Positions 1 to 12,536 are shown, counted from the first letter of the stretch. The stretch: 64,000 nucleotides of DNA from Euleptes europaea (GCF_029931775.1 NC_079330.1:6899206-6963205); one strand, 5' to 3'. Notes: generated by a model not told the origin, from the letters alone. A program made the numbers and translations.

Positions 1-555
1 ACATCACAGGGGCGTTGTGAGGACAAGACAGAGGGGGCAACCCTTTGCACGCTGCCTGATAGAGCTCGCGCCTAAAAGAACAGCCATAAGATTGCAACGG
101 AAGCATCGCAAATATGGCGACCCGCTAATCGTTTTTCAAGCCAGGCTGCCCCTAGGAAAAGAAATCTGGAAATAAGCTTTCAAAGAGTCTCAACAATATA
201 TGAATGAACAAAACATCGGAAGGGACAGAAAAGCGGTGCAAAAGCATCCCTACATATTGCAGATCGTGTTCCCCGTTTAGCTAAGTGACTAGCTCCATTC
301 AGATGTAGCAGAAAATCATGAGTTATTGTAACCCCATGCAGTTGGCAAAGCCAGGATTCGGCACACCGACAATCCCTCAAAGCCTTGGCTCCTGCCACAC
401 ATAGGATTTCTCCACCATGGCTTCCAAACTTGGGGAGTTTGTACACAGTGTCATGTTGCAGCTGTGCTGTTTCCAGGATTTCCCTGTCCTACATTTTCAT
501 TGTTCCAGCCTCAATAGCCCAGTCTAGTCAGGATGTGTCAGTTTAGAAGCTTAGC
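1..555. other. Unrecognised sequence (TMEM240 intron 2 on the gene model)
   Basis: No exon, repeat or motif recognised. The only frames are short and unlike TMEM240. Confidence 0.4.
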
Positions 556-558
556 ACA

Positions 559-780
559 TGAACCCATGAAGCTGCCTTGTAGTGAATCTGACCCCCCCCC
601 TTGGTCCATCAAAGTCAGTATTGTCTACTCAGACTGGCAGTGGCTCTCCAGGGTCTCAGGCAGGGCTCTTTCACATCACCTACTTGCCTAGACCCTTTAA
701 CTGGAGATGCCGGGGATTAAACCTGGGACCTTCTGCATGCCAAGCAGATTCTCTGCCTCTGAACCACAGCCTCTACCCTT
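559..780 (-). mobile_element. tRNA-derived SINE, family A
   Basis: Family A reads (in sense) GGGGCTGTGGCTCAGTGGTA, GGTTCAATCCCCGGCATCTC, then GGGACTAGGCAAGTAGGTGA to ATAAGGCAGCTTCATGTGTTC. A box TGGCTCAGTGG and B box GGTTCAATCCC mark a tRNA-like Pol III head. This is a near full-length copy; a 3'-end stub of the same family (867-935) follows. Confidence 0.85.
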
Positions 781-866
781 AAGAGAGGGGTTGTTGCTTC
801 CCTTCCTCCTCCCTTTTGATGATGATCTCAGTCTTAAGAGGTTATGAGTGATATTAAGGTTGCCAT

Positions 867-935
867 GAACACATGAAGCTGCCTTATACTGAATCAGACG
901 CTTGGTCCGTCAAAGTAAGTATTGTCTACTCAGAT
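867..935 (-). mobile_element. SINE A, 3' stub
   Basis: GAACACATGAAGCTGCCTTA to CTACTCAGATGAA only; 5'-truncated. Confidence 0.75.
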
Positions 936-1065
936 GAATCCCTCCTTAGGCTCCACCCCAAAAACCTCCCACTGGTGGCGAAGAAGGACCTGGCAACCCT
1001 ATCTCTCAGCCATCAGGTTCTCGATGGGGTGTGTCAACCAAGAAGGACATAGTAGGGCTTTAGTA

Positions 1066-1255
1066 GGGTTGTCAGCTCCAGGTTGGGAAATACCTGGAGA
1101 TTTTCAGGGCAGAGCCTGAGGAGGGCAGGGTTTGGGGAGGGGACTTCAGTGCCATAGAGTCCAATGGCCAAAGCGACCATTTTCTCCAGGGGAACTGATC
1201 TCTATCGGCTGGAGATCAGTTGTAATTCCAGGCGATCTCTAGCTAGTACCTGGAA
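1066..1255 (+). mobile_element. GGTTGCC repeat copy
   Basis: GGGTTGTCAGCTCCAGGTTG to CTAGTACCTGGAAG; same family as 1666-1985. Confidence 0.65.
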
Positions 1256-1665
1256 GTCGGCGTCCCTATGAACCAGCTATCTCAATGGTGCTTGGAAATG
1301 GATCGCGACCTTTCAAGACCAGGGAGAGAAGTTCTTGTGCGGAGTCAACAGTCTCCCTGCTGAGATCGGCACTCCTTGCCGTTTGCAAACTGTCTTCCAA
1401 GGCGGCCCTGCTGCCAGAGAGCTAGTTGGCTTGTGTGATGCTTGGTGTGCGGATTTGTGGATAAATCAAACAGGCTGGGAGGGAGGGCATGAAGAAGGGC
1501 ACAGAGAGGGGGAAACCTACACATGGGAAATCCTTCTCCAAACAACCCAATCTACCAACACTGTGGGCTAGAGAAGTCCTCGTTTGCTTACCCAGGGTTG
1601 CCAGCTCCAGGTTGGGAAACCCCTAGAGATTTGGGGGTGGAGCCTGAGGAGGGTAGTTGGATAGG

Positions 1666-1985
1666 GTTGCCAACCTCCAGGTACTAGCTGGAGATCTCCT
1701 GCTATTAGAACTGATATCCGGCCGATAGAGATCAGTTCCCCTGGAGAAAATGGCCGCTTCAGCATAGAGTCCACCCTCTAAAGCAGCCATTTCTCCAGGG
1801 GAACTAATCTCTGTCGTCTGGAGGTCCCTCTTCGCCAACAGCAAAGAGGTCCCTCTTGCCAGATCCCTCTTCAACTCAAGTGGGAGGTTTGGGGTGTGAG
1901 GCCTGAGGAGTTTGGGGAGGGGAGGGACTTCAATGCCATGGAGTCCAATTGCCAAAGCGGCCATTTTCTCCAGGTGAACTGAAAT
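1666..1985 (-). mobile_element. GGTTGCC repeat (MITE-like) and neighbours
   Basis: The family reads AGGGTTGCCAACCTCCAGGT, CTGGAGATCTCCTGCTATTA, GAGATCAGTTC, CCATTTTCTCCAGG, GCATAGAGTCCA and GGAGGCCTGAGGAG-like tails, with AGGGTTGCCA/GG.TGGCAACCCT ends. The near-palindromic ends suggest a non-autonomous DNA element. This copy shows internal rearrangement. Partial copies lie at 940-1000, 1066-1255, 1594-1665 and 2670-2710. Confidence 0.65.
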
Positions 1986-1996
1986 TCCAGGACATT

Positions 1997-2595
1997 ATTC
2001 TATTCTATTCTATTATGTGTGTTAAGTGCCGTCAAGTCGCTTCTGACTCATGGCCACCCTATGAATCAATGCCCTCCAAAATGTCCTATCTTTGACAGCC
2101 TTGCTCAGATCTTGCAAACTGAGGGCTGTGGCTTCCTTGATTGAGTCCGTCCATCTCTTGTTCGGTCTTCCTCTTTTCCTGCAGCCCTCAACTTTTCCTA
2201 GCACGACTGTCGTTTCCAGTGACTCTTGTCTTCTTGTGATGTGACCAAAATACGATAGCCTCATTGTAGTCATTTTGGCTTCTAAGGTCAGCTCAGGCCT
2301 GATTTGACCTATAACCTACTAATTTGTTTTTTTTTTTGGCGGTCCAGGGTATCCGTAACACTCTCCTCCAACACCACATTTCAAAGGAATCTACTTTCTT
2401 CCTATCAGCTTTCTTCAATGTCCTGCTTTCACACCCATACATAGTAATAGGTAATACAATGGCATGAATTAACTTGATCTTGGTGGCCAGCGACACATCC
2501 TTACACTTCAGAATCTTTTCTAGCTCCTTCATGGCTGCCCTTCCCAGTCTCAATCTCCTTCTGATTTCTTGGCTGCAGTCTCCCTTTTGGGAGAC
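1997..2595 (-). mobile_element. RTE-BovB LINE 3' fragment
   Basis: Encodes the reverse-transcriptase C terminus in pieces: ATKIKLIHAIVLPITMYGCE, WCWRRVLRIPWTAKK, then MRLSYFGHITRRQESLETTV and KRGRPNKRWTDSIKEATALS. These are the conserved BovB tail motifs. The frame is broken between 2273 and 2293, and the 5' end is missing. The 3' end carries an ATTCT repeat tail. A decayed copy. Confidence 0.85.
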
Positions 2596-2710
2596 AATCT
2601 ATAATACATATACATTAAAACAATGAAATAAACCATAAATAACCATAGTAAAACAACAGATGGTGCTCAATAGATCTCCAGGCCCCACCTGGAGGTTGGC
2701 AACCCTAGAC

Positions 2711-3340
2711 ATTGTGCAGTTTTCTGCCAGCCACCTGACCAGTCGGGAAATGGGATTTCATTTTGCAAAGAAATACCTGAACGTTCATGGACTCTCCCAT
2801 CTCCTTTCCTTCCTCAGCCTTGCTCACCTTGGCCTCCTCCCAGAAAAATCTGTTTGTGGCCCATCTGGATGGCCAGATGTTGCACCCCTCTTCTCTTCCT
2901 CCCTTTGATATCAGGACTGTTTGGGTGTGCGGGAACTATCAGGTCGCCATCGGAGGCGGTGACCTTCAAGCTCTTCCCAACGGTGGGATTCTCCCTGCAT
3001 TCGTTACCCCGTCCAAGACTGAGAGAGGGGACGCCAGGAGGCAAGGAAAAGCTATTTCCTAAGGAAACTCAAGAGTACAGAATCCGAGACCAGTGTCCTT
3101 GCTAACGGCAGGTAGGAGACTTCTCCTGTTTTATTATTATTATTATTTTATCTGATTGCCGATTAATATGCCTTTTTGGATTCGCCCAGAGCTGACGGTC
3201 ACCCCAAGCCAACTGGCACCATTCACAGTGGACACTTAAGGAGAACCCTATAATAAAACCACGGTCCAATACCAGAGATTTATGACTCATCACGGAAAGT
3301 CCGGAAATTCTCTCTGGCCCATTGACCATGCCATCCAGAG
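2711..3340. other. Unrecognised intronic sequence
   Basis: Mixed-composition sequence with short overlapping frames on both strands; nothing matches a known family. A TTATTATTATT run lies at 3133-3147. Confidence 0.35.
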
Positions 3341-4125
3341 AGGGTGTTGATTCCACGTGGAAAGAATTGAGCCGGTGCAGAGGAGAGTGACGAGGATGAT
3401 CAGGGGCCTGGAGGCCAAGCCCTACGAGGAAAGGCTCAGGGAGTTGGGAATATTGAGTCTGGAGAAGAGGAGGTTGAGGGGGGACCGGATTGCTCTCTCG
3501 AAGTATCTGAAGGGCTGTCACTTAGAGGAGGAAGAAGAAGAGTGGTTTTTTATAAGCCGACTTTCTCTACAGTACCACTTAAGGGAGACTCAAACCGGCT
3601 TACAATCACCTTCCCTTCCTCTCCCCACAACAGACACCCTGGGAGGTAGGTGAGGCTGAGGGAGCTTTGACTAGCCCAAGGTCACCCAGCTGGCTTCATG
3701 TGTAGGAGTGGGGGAAACAAATCCAGTTCACCAGATTAGCCTCCGCCGCTCATGTGGAGGAGTGGGGAATCAAACCCTGTTCTCCAGATCAGAGTCCACC
3801 GCTCCAAACCACGGTGGTGTAGTGGGTGTAGGAGGGCAGGGAGCTGTTCCTGTTGGCAGCAGAGGATAGGACAAGCAATAATGGGTTTAAATTGCAGGAG
3901 GAAAGGTACAGACTGGAAATTTTTAGGGGGGAAATTTTTACAGTGAGAGCTGTTCGACAGTGGAATCAGCTACCAAGGGAGGTGGTGAGGTCCCCCTGAC
4001 TGGCAGTCTTTAAGCAGAGGCTGGACAAACACTTGTCAGGGATGCTCTAGTCTGATCCTGCATTGAGCAGGGGGTTAGACTAGATGGTCTGTATGGCCTC
4101 CTCCAACTCTATGATTCTATGATTA
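3341..4125 (+). mobile_element. CR1 LINE 3' end, interrupted by a SINE
   Basis: ATTGAGCCGGTGCAGAGGAG through GGGCTGTCACTTAGAGGAGG, then (after the SINE at 3523-3824) GGGCAGGGAGCTGTTCCTGT to ACTCTATGATTCTATGATT. The terminal ATTCTATG repeat is diagnostic of CR1. Confidence 0.85.
3523..3824 (-). mobile_element. tRNA-derived SINE, family B, nested in CR1
   Basis: Family B sense: GAGAGCCAGCGTGGTGTAGT, GGTTTGATTCCCCACTCCTC, GCTGGGTGACCTTGGGCTAG, CCTACCTCACAGGGTGTCTG, ending AAAGTCGGCATATAAAAACC AACTCTTCTTCTT. The head is tRNA-like. This copy interrupts the CR1 at 3341-4125. Confidence 0.85.
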
Positions 4126-4400
4126 CACAGACATCCTTCAACTGAGTCAGACCATTGGTCCAGACAGCCTAGTATAGTCTAAACTGACCGGCTTTCAGGC
4201 GGAGAAGAGTCTTTCCCATTGCCTGCGATCCTTCAGATGGACACACCAGGGAATCATCATGCAAAACCTTCCCTATTACAGCCCTTTCCTCTGGGAACCT
4301 ATACAACTGCCCAATATCACATGAAACCCCTGGTTCGTCTAGTTCAATATCGACTCCTCTGTACCTCTCCGGATTCAGAGAGGGGAAGATCACCCCCCAC
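4126..4400 (-). mobile_element. Old SINE fragment
   Basis: ACTGAGTCAGACCATTGGTC and GTCTAAACTGACCGGC resemble a diverged relative of family A. The rest of the interval is not recognised. Confidence 0.4.
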
Positions 4401-4401
4401 A

Positions 4402-4615
4402 TGAACACACGAAGCTGCCTTATACTGAATCAGACCCTTGGTCTGTCAAAGTCAGTATTGTCTACTCAGACCGGCAGCGGCTCTCCAGGGTCTCAGGCAG
4501 AGGTCTTTCACATCACCTTACTTGCCCGGTCCCTTTAACTGGAGGTGCCGGGGATTGAACCTGGGACCTTCTGCATGCCGAGAAGAGGCTCTTCACTGAG
4601 CCACAGCCCCTCCCG
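4402..4615 (-). mobile_element. SINE A
   Basis: Near full length, ending in GAGCCACAGCCCCTCCCG (complement of the head). Confidence 0.85.
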
Positions 4616-5639
4616 ACTGGTATAGGAATGAGCAAAGCAGTGCCATTGGTGGTAGCAACCAGCCTTGGTACCCAATACTCGGTACCTACAATATTCTTGT
4701 ACAGGAGATATCAGGGAGGGAAACTGGAACCTTTGGATGAGCAAAGCAGGGGCTCCACCACCGAGCCACAGAATCCAAACCGACCTCCAGCAAGTTAATA
4801 TATTCCTGTCCTGCCTTTCCTCCGAAGGAGAAAAAACGACGGATTTTGAACCCAGATCCTCCTGGGTTGAAAGCTAACAGCTCTGTCTCCCCCTCCACAA
4901 ACTCGCAAGCGAAAAGGCCACACTCCGATGCCATCCATCTTCCTGAGGAACTACGGAAAGACAGAACAAACAGGGCTTCCCTTGGGGAGGCCACGGTAAT
5001 TGGGAAATGGGTCACCTCCTGAACTTTGGTTATTATTGGAACTCCCGGCTATGGCCTCGAGTAACTCCATGCAAAAGCGCACTTCTCCGGTTAGCCTATT
5101 GCCCATATATTTGAGGTGTATCATTCAGGTTGCCAACGAGGGTGATCAACTCTGATCCAAGGGCGATCCACTCGGCATACGGAGAGTTTGAGGGTCCGCT
5201 CAAGGTCTCAATCTGAAGCCCCCCTCCCCACAGCGATCACAAAACCGGCGCGAAACGGAAACTCTGCTGTTCTGAATTCGGCATCCGGAACAGGCGCATG
5301 CAGAACGCTCAAACCCGTTCCAGATACCTACAGAGCCAAACAAATGTTGGATCCGGAATGAAATAACCTCAAATGAGCCCAAGAGGGAGAGAGCCGCCCA
5401 AGATGGTTCCCTCTTCACAGGGCCAACATTTTTGGCCGACAGGAGACGGCTATCCATTACTGAATAGCCTCCCTTAACAGTTGTCCAACAGCGATAGAAG
5501 TGACACAGATTTTAGTGATAAGTATGGCCTGCGAGCAGGAAAGTTCATCTTTCCTTCAAGGGGCATGTGATTTTCCTTTGCCTAGATTTAGCAGCCACTG
5601 GCTATCCATCCAGCACTTCGCCCTTTAAAAAGGGGAAAT
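4616..5639. other. Unrecognised intronic sequence
   Basis: No repeat family or TMEM240 exon recognised; minus-strand frames at 4686-5015 and 5200-5457 show no domain. Confidence 0.35.
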
Positions 5640-6250
5640 GAAATGTAATTTTTCCTTGACACTATAAGGAGAAAAGTTGCCACATCTCTCGCGCAATTGG
5701 CCGATCTATCTGACAGCAGATAACGCAGGATCTGCTTCTCAGAAAGTAGTCTTTAGCTGTTTTATCCAGGGAGTGATATATTTGTTTCAAGCAATATTAT
5801 TTTGTGGACGTGCTAAAACAACATGGGCTAGGGAATCTATTTGATCTGGACAAAGTGGGCATTTTCGTTCTTCTGGAGTAATTTTATTGTATGTGGTTTT
5901 AAAAAATAATAATAAATGAAGCAGGCCAGAAGCCAGGTGTCGTAGAAACAGCCTTGCGAGGTTGGACCAAGGTCCACTGAGTCCAATATTCTGTTTCCAA
6001 GCAACCAGCCAGTTCACAAGCAAAACCCAAAACCGGGATAGCTTTCCCCCGAATCTATTACTCAGAAGTAGATTGCCCCTAGACATGGAGGATCCTCTGA
6101 GCCCTCAAGGGTAGCAGCCACTGGCAGACCTATCCTTCTGCAGGGATTTGTGTAACCCCCTTTTTTTTAAAAAAAGGCCTTGAAGCTAGTGGTTGTCACC
6201 ACACCTGGTGGCAGTGAGTCCCACAAGCTAACTGCACACTGAAACGGATG
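5640..6250 (-). mobile_element. Old LINE fragments
   Basis: Minus-strand ERKCPLCPDQIDSLAHVVLA (about 5790-5870) resembles a LINE C-terminal zinc-like motif. The stretch 5930-6240 (GGTTGGACCAAGGTCCACTG, TGGTGGCAGTGAGTCCCACA) resembles older LINE 3' sequence, also seen at 31640-31800 and 50070-50170. Confidence 0.45.
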
Positions 6251-6369
6251 GGTCGATAGATAAAAGAGACGAGAAGGTAAGTCAGCATGGTGGCGCAAAC
6301 TTCGGATCTGGAACACCTTCTTCGAATGCCACATAGGCTTCTGGCGGCTTTAAGGGAAGCCACTAATCT

Positions 6370-6757
6370 CTCTCCAGGATCAGTGGAGCAGGCCCATTAT
6401 ATTAGGTGCTATCGAACACAAGCAGGATGGTGCTGCTGCAGTCATCTTGTTTGTGGCCTTCCTAGAGGCACCTGGTTGGCCACTGTGTGAACAGACGTCT
6501 GGACTTGATGGCCCTTGGTCTGATCCAGCATGGCCTTTCTTATGTTCTTATGGATACTAATCAAGATGCATACTTATTCTCTCCAGGATCGGAGGAGCAT
6601 GCCTATAATATTAGGTGCTGGGGAACACAGGCAGGATGGTGCTGCTGCATTTGTCTTGTTTGTGGGCTTTCTAGAGGCACCTGGTTGACCACTATGTAAA
6701 CAGACTGCTGGACTTGATGGGCCGTGGTCTGATCCAGCATGGCTTTTCTTATGTTCA
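6370..6757 (+). mobile_element. Two LINE 3' ends in tandem
   Basis: Two copies (6370-6553, 6554-6757) of CTCTCCAGGATCAGAGGAGC to GATCCAGCATGGC.TTTCTTATGTTC, head to tail, with a few percent divergence. The clade is CR1/L2 by its 3' tail. Confidence 0.75.
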
Positions 6758-7063
6758 GCGTCCCCCCGCCACAATCCGGAGGTAACACCAGGCCTACCTC
6801 AAAAGGCTGCTGTAAGGATTCCAGGACAAGGCCCCGTAAAGTGTTTCAAATGCTCCAACCCTATGGATTTCCATTTCTGGCTGACAGACAGCATTCTGGC
6901 AAGACATCGCCCAGAATCCCGAATGCACCCCCTCTCCTTGAATTTGCAAAATCTATGGAGGGGGGGGATGCGATGAATCCCGGCTCGCTCTCGGCGGTCA
7001 CAGGCATGCTCTCCCTCCCCCTCCCCCAATGCAACGGGACAGGCCCGGCCACTGGGAGACTTA

Positions 7064-7480
<417 letters not shown>

Positions 7481-9120
7481 CCGCTGGAAATGGACAGCCG
7501 CCGCGTCACTCCCCCCCAGCCCACCCCCCGGCCCCTTGCCCAAAATGAAAAAAGAGAGGAAAGGGTGCCAAGATTTCCTGCAGAGGTCAGAGATGGTCAC
7601 AAACAAGGTTTTCAAGTCCAGCTGCAGTCCAGAGGGGGGGAAGAACGTAGCCCCCCCCACTTTCCAAGCATGTGCAAGCACACACACACACACACACACA
7701 CTCCTAGGATTTCCCCCCAAGCTGATTCCTTTGGGGAGGGGGGGGCGCCTCTGCCTTTATTCCTCTCTCTGTCTCCTTCCTTCCTTCCTTCCTTCCGTCC
7801 TTCCTTTTCCCTGGGTTATTCAGACCCAAAATGGATATGGTGCTTTTCCTGCAGGCAAATCCCAAGATCCGCCGAACCACCACATCGCCCGGGCTGCACC
7901 ACTGAAGGAATACACCACCGGAGAGAAATGGATCCCATCCGAATTGGGGGGGGGGTTGAGAGGGGGGGGGAATCACCAAGAAGTGGGAGAAGATTCAGTC
8001 TAGGGAACCGTTCCCAAGGACCCCGTTCAGGGCCGCTGCTTCTCTGTGCCAGCCTGGTTTAAAATCCATCCTTTTTGGAAACGGGCAAGCGACAGATGCA
8101 AAGGTTGGAGGAGGGGGGGATAAATGTGGGGGGTTTTCCCCCCCCTGCTCCTCTCCCCCCTGCTTTTCCCCAGCAAGGCTAAAAATGGGGAGAAAAGGCT
8201 GGCTGCGAACGGCGGGCAGAGCTGGGCTTCATGCCGGAGTCCTTTAAGACTAGAGAATCGCCTCCCCTGGCTGGTTTGCTAGGAAGGAAAAGGGGGGGGA
8301 ATGCAAAAATCCATCGCTAGAGGGAAAGAGAATCACACAGAGAGCATCGCCAGCTTCTTCAGCCGGTGCATCTTGCTGGTGGTGTGTGTGTGTGTGTGTG
8401 TTTCAGGAGCCAACCCCCCCTCTTTAAAAAAAAAACGTGACCTGAGGATGGATTTTGGCTAGCTGCTCCCTCTCCCCCCCCCCACTCTTCCCACCCCGTC
8501 TTGCTTGTATTTATTTGGTGACATTGAGGTTGGAAAGATCTGCCGCACCGCGCGGGAGTGCAATGGATTTAAAAAAAATAATAATTATTGTGGGGTTTTT
8601 TTAAACCCCCACAATGAGCTAAATTAAAAAAAATTAAGGGAAGCAGGAACCAGGAGGGGGCAAGGTTTCTTTTCTTCTTCTTTTTTGAAATGAACAGAAC
8701 GAAACATGACTCGCCTTCTCCCCCCCCCCCATCTGCAAATCAGGCTCAGCAAACACAAAAATAAATCCCCCTTCTCCCCCCCCCCCAATCCAGCCCCGCC
8801 CAGTGAATTTCAGATGTGGGACAGTCAGGCTGATTCCCACCCCCACCCCTCTTGTCAAGGAGCCTCCCCTTCCCGGGCACGGGAGAGAGGAGCCAGTGCA
8901 GGTCCCCTGGTCGGCTTCCTCGCGAGCAATTGGCAAGCCCCCTTCCCCAATTGCAGGCAGCAAAGAAAGAGGAAAGGCATTTACCTATTTGAGGTGACGC
9001 TGCTCCATCTTAAAGGCTCGTTTGCTGGGGAGGGGGGGTGAGACTCTGCAGATGCTCCCCTCTGTTTACTAAGCTCCCTCCTTCTCTCTCTCTCTCTTTC
9101 TCTGTCAAAAAAAAAAAAAA
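7481..9120 (-). promoter_or_regulatory. TMEM240 upstream/promoter region
   Basis: The stretch directly 5' of the TMEM240 start is C/G-skewed, with many poly-C and poly-G runs, a CA repeat (7678-7701), a TTCC repeat (7770-7808), a GT repeat (8380-8402) and a CT-rich tract with poly-A (about 9076-9120). Apart from these it is nearly free of recognisable SINEs or LINEs, unlike the rest of the window, which suggests constraint. No TATA box or start site could be fixed. Long open frames here are shadows of base composition. Confidence 0.45.
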
Positions 9121-10011
9121 CCTTGCACAACTGGGTGTCTTCCCCCCCCCTTCTCCTCTTCCTTTAATCAAAACGGGTCTTGATCACATTTGGAGCCTGC
9201 CTTATATATAATATATATATATATATTGCTCCGGTTACCGGGCTGGCTGTCACCAGCACCGAAATCCACCACCCTCCCACTATGGCTTGGAAATCCCTGA
9301 TGAGAAAGCTTGCCCCCACCCCACACACCCCAACTAGAGAAGGTCCCCTTGTCCATCTCCTCTCTACAGCACCCCCTAACGCCCTCCTCCCCCCTCCCCA
9401 AAATAAACTTTTAGGAAGAATTGATTTTAAAGCCTGCGGTACAGGTGCAAATATATTGGGGAGGGAAGATGGGGGGGGGGACATAAGAGAGTGGGAAATG
9501 CTTCAGGGCAGAAGGGTGAACTTTGCACTTCTGGTTTTCCAGAACAAGCATCCCCAGGGATAGATCTAAGGACTTGCAGATTGTCATTTTTTAAAAAAAA
9601 AACCATCTTTAATCTCTAAAAAGGCACCTAAGTAACCTACCCACCCCCCAGTAGGGCATCGTAGTGTTACATTGGCAAAAGACATATATGTGTCTGTGCT
9701 CACTCCTGCTCTCTGCTGGTAGCTTTTGGTACAGCAAAGAGATCCCAGTCGTGTTCTCCCATTAGGGTTCATTCATGGTCCTTGAGAAGGCAGAAAGCCC
9801 ATCTCAACACTTTAAACACCTTTCCGTACTCACTGTGTGTGTGTGTTGGGGGGACAGAATGGTCCCCTCCCCCAAGCTAGCATAGCAATTGTGAGAAGTC
9901 ACCGGTGCAAATCTTGCATCTGATACCACCTCAACGCCATCCGGTTGTCTCTATGGCTTTTTCCGTGCCTTGGTTCCCGATTGTTCAGCTGTAGTCTTCC
10001 AAATGCATTTG
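9121..10011. other. Intergenic sequence, TMEM240 to SSU72
   Basis: Contains an (AT)n tract at about 9207-9227 and several C and G runs; no gene recognised. Confidence 0.4.
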
Positions 10012-10231
10012 AACACATGCACACCTGAAGCTGCCTTATACTCAATCAGACCCTTGGCCCATCAAAGTCAGCATTGTCTACTCAGACTGGCAGTGGCTCT
10101 CCAGGGTCTCAGGCAGGGGTCTTTCACATCACCTACTTGCCTAGTCCCTTTAACTGGAGATGCCGGTGATTGAACCTGGGACCTTCTGCATGCCAAGCAG
10201 ATGCTCTACCACTGAGCCACGGCCCCTCCCC
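10012..10231 (-). mobile_element. SINE A
   Basis: Near full length; a second copy in the same orientation starts 41 bp further on. Confidence 0.85.
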
Positions 10232-10271
10232 TAAGAAAGAAATACTAGAGGTTTAGAAAATTGTGAACTGA

Positions 10272-10463
10272 ATACATGAAGCTGTCTTCTACTGAATCAG
10301 ACCCTTGGTCCATCAAAGTCAGTATTGTCTACTCAGACCAGTAGCGGCTCTCCAGCGTCTCAGGCAGGGGTCTTTCACAGCACCTACTCGCCTAGTCCCT
10401 TTAACTGGAGGTGCCGGGGATTGAACCTGGGACCTTCTTCATGCCAAGCAGATGCTCTACCAC
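10272..10463 (-). mobile_element. SINE A, head-truncated
   Basis: ACATGAAGCTGTCTTCTACTG to GATGCTCTACCAC; lacks the last part of the tRNA head. Confidence 0.8.
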
Positions 10464-10574
10464 ATACATTTGCAGAGTGCTACACCTGTGTTTGAATTCA
10501 CATTGTACCAAAGTAAACGCAAACATCTGTCGGGGGAGTAAACAGCAAACTTTTGCTTGACGCTTTCTTATCTC

Positions 10575-10718
10575 CTTCATTTACCTTATACATATATACC
10601 CCACGTTTCTCTCCAGTAAAGACCCAAAGCAGCTCACATTGTTCCATTTGATCCACACAACAACCCTGTGAGGTAGGTTAGGCTGAGAGTGTGTGACTGG
10701 CCCACGTGTCACAAACAA
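10575..10718 (-). mobile_element. Old tRNA-SINE fragment
   Basis: CAGCTCACATTGTTCC, CAACAACCCTGTGAGGTAGG and GACTGGCCCA match the body of a third tRNA-SINE type; a similar piece is at 33820-33935. Confidence 0.5.
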
Positions 10719-10720
10719 GT

Positions 10721-10848
10721 AGAGCGTTGTAGGTTGAGAAAACACTCACGTAAGATGTGGTATGCATTTCCCAAACCCCTCTGTTCGGAGAAGCTGGTCA
10801 AGATATAGCTGCACCAACGTTCTCCCCCCCCCCACACCATTTAGAAGA
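10721..10848 (+). repeat. Dispersed 125-bp repeat, copy 1
   Basis: AGAGCGTTGTAGGTTG, GTGGTATGCATTTCCCAAA and GCACCAACGTTCTC in order, about 85% like 16288-16416 in the same orientation. A family B SINE abuts its right end at CCATTTAGAAG. Family not recognised. Confidence 0.7.
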
Positions 10849-11141
10849 AGAAGAGTTGGTTTTTATACCCCGGTTTTCTCTACCTTTTTAAGGAGACTCA
10901 AACCTGCTTACAATTGCCTTCCCCTCCCCACAACAGACACCTTGTGAAGTAGGTGAGGCTGAGTTAGGAGAGAGCTGTGACTAGCCCAAGGTCACCCAGC
11001 AGGCATCATGTGTAGGAGCAGGGAAACCAACCCGGTTCTCCAGATTAGTCTGCCGCTCATGTGGAGGAGTGGGGAATCGAACCCAGTTCTCCAGATTAGA
11101 GTCCGCCACGCTTATCCACTGCGCCATGCTGGCTCTCTCTG
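10844..11141 (-). mobile_element. SINE B
   Basis: AGAAGAAGAAGAGTTGGTTT to CGCCATGCTGGCTCTCTC; abuts the dispersed repeat at 10721-10848. Confidence 0.85.
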
Positions 11142-11726
11142 CCCACCACCCCCCCCCAAAAAATCTAGGGCCTGACTCAGACCTTGGTATCTCAGTGGTC
11201 TCTGGATCTTAAGCGGAGAAAGTTTTACACGGCCATCTCCCATGTTTAAGGCACCATTACTCTCACGCTTGAAAACAATTATTGAATTGTTTCCATCTCT
11301 AATCTCCCCTCCCTTTAGGAAAGGGGGGAAAAAAGAACTTGCAGTTTTGCGTGTTCTAATTGGAAGGCAAAATCTAATTTTAATTATGTGACTGTATTTT
11401 TGGCTCTTTCCACTGCCCTATAATGGGCAACGAGGTTCCCCCCCTCCTCACCAAAAGGGAAGATTATATAAAGCGAATTTCAGTAGACAATTAAATTCCA
11501 TTATTGCTGAAAGATGAAAAACAGCCTCAGACATGAAATCCGGCACTACAAAAGTTTCTTCGGGGAAGGAGAAAAGGAACACAAACACAGACGGGTGGCA
11601 GAGAAGAGACGATCTGGATCACAAACGGCCAACCTGGGGGCCGGATGGCCAGATCACCACCACAAAAACATTTGGTTTCCCCATCTACCGGTAACCCATT
11701 TTCATCAATTTATTGAAAAACCTTAA

Positions 11727-11850
11727 TTAAACTGTGGAACTCCCTGCCCCAGGATGTGGCGATGGCTGCCAACTTGGGAAGGCTTTAAGAGGGGAGTGGA
11801 CATGTGCATGGTGGAGAGGGCTATCCATGGCTATTAGTCAAAATGGATGC
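11727..11850 (+). mobile_element. LINE 3' fragment (CR1/L2 clade)
   Basis: ACTGTGGAACTCCCTGCCCC to GTCAAAATGGATGCTAG; part of the same family as 26520. Confidence 0.75.
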
Positions 11851-12222
11851 TAGTAAACTCCCATGACCACTCAGGGGCCCTCCCATTCAGGTACCATTAG
11901 GCTCCACCCCTACCTTACTAAGCTCCACCCATTAGTTCCCAGGATCCACCCTCCCTTTGAGCTTTAGATTCTAAGCTGACCATCTGACTTCTTGCTGGCT
12001 ACAGCCAAAAACGCGTTGCAGTTTTGCAAAACCACGGGGCCCGTTGCTATGGGGATGGACCATAATTGTATAGGCACTGGAGTTATAAGGATGATTTTAG
12101 GTCATATTTACAATGTTGCTCAATGACTAATTGCTCGCTTACAACCTTCTCTTCTCCCCACCTGCAAAATAAATAAATAAAAGCACCCTGGTTCATGTTT
12201 TGGAAATAACGTTCATGCCTCT

Positions 12223-12536
12223 TTAGAAGAAGAAGAGTTGGTTTTTTGTATGTCGATTTTCTCTACCACTTAAGGGAGAATCAAACCGGCTTCCGATCAC
12301 CTTCCCTTCCTTTCCACACAACAGACACCCTGTGAGGGAAGTGGGTCTGAGAAAGCTCTAAGAGAGCTGTTACTAGCCCAAGGTCACCCAGCTGGCTTTG
12401 TGTGTAGGAGTGGGGAACCAAATCCAGTTCACCAGATTAGCCTCTGCCGCTCATGTGGGGAATCAAACCCGGTTCTCCAGATCAGAGTCCACCACTCCAA
12501 ACCACCACTCTTAGCCACTACACCACGCTAGCTCGT
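12223..12536 (-). mobile_element. SINE B
   Basis: AGAAGAAGAAGAGTTGGTTT to CTACACCACGCTAGCTCG; small deletion in the head region. Confidence 0.85.
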
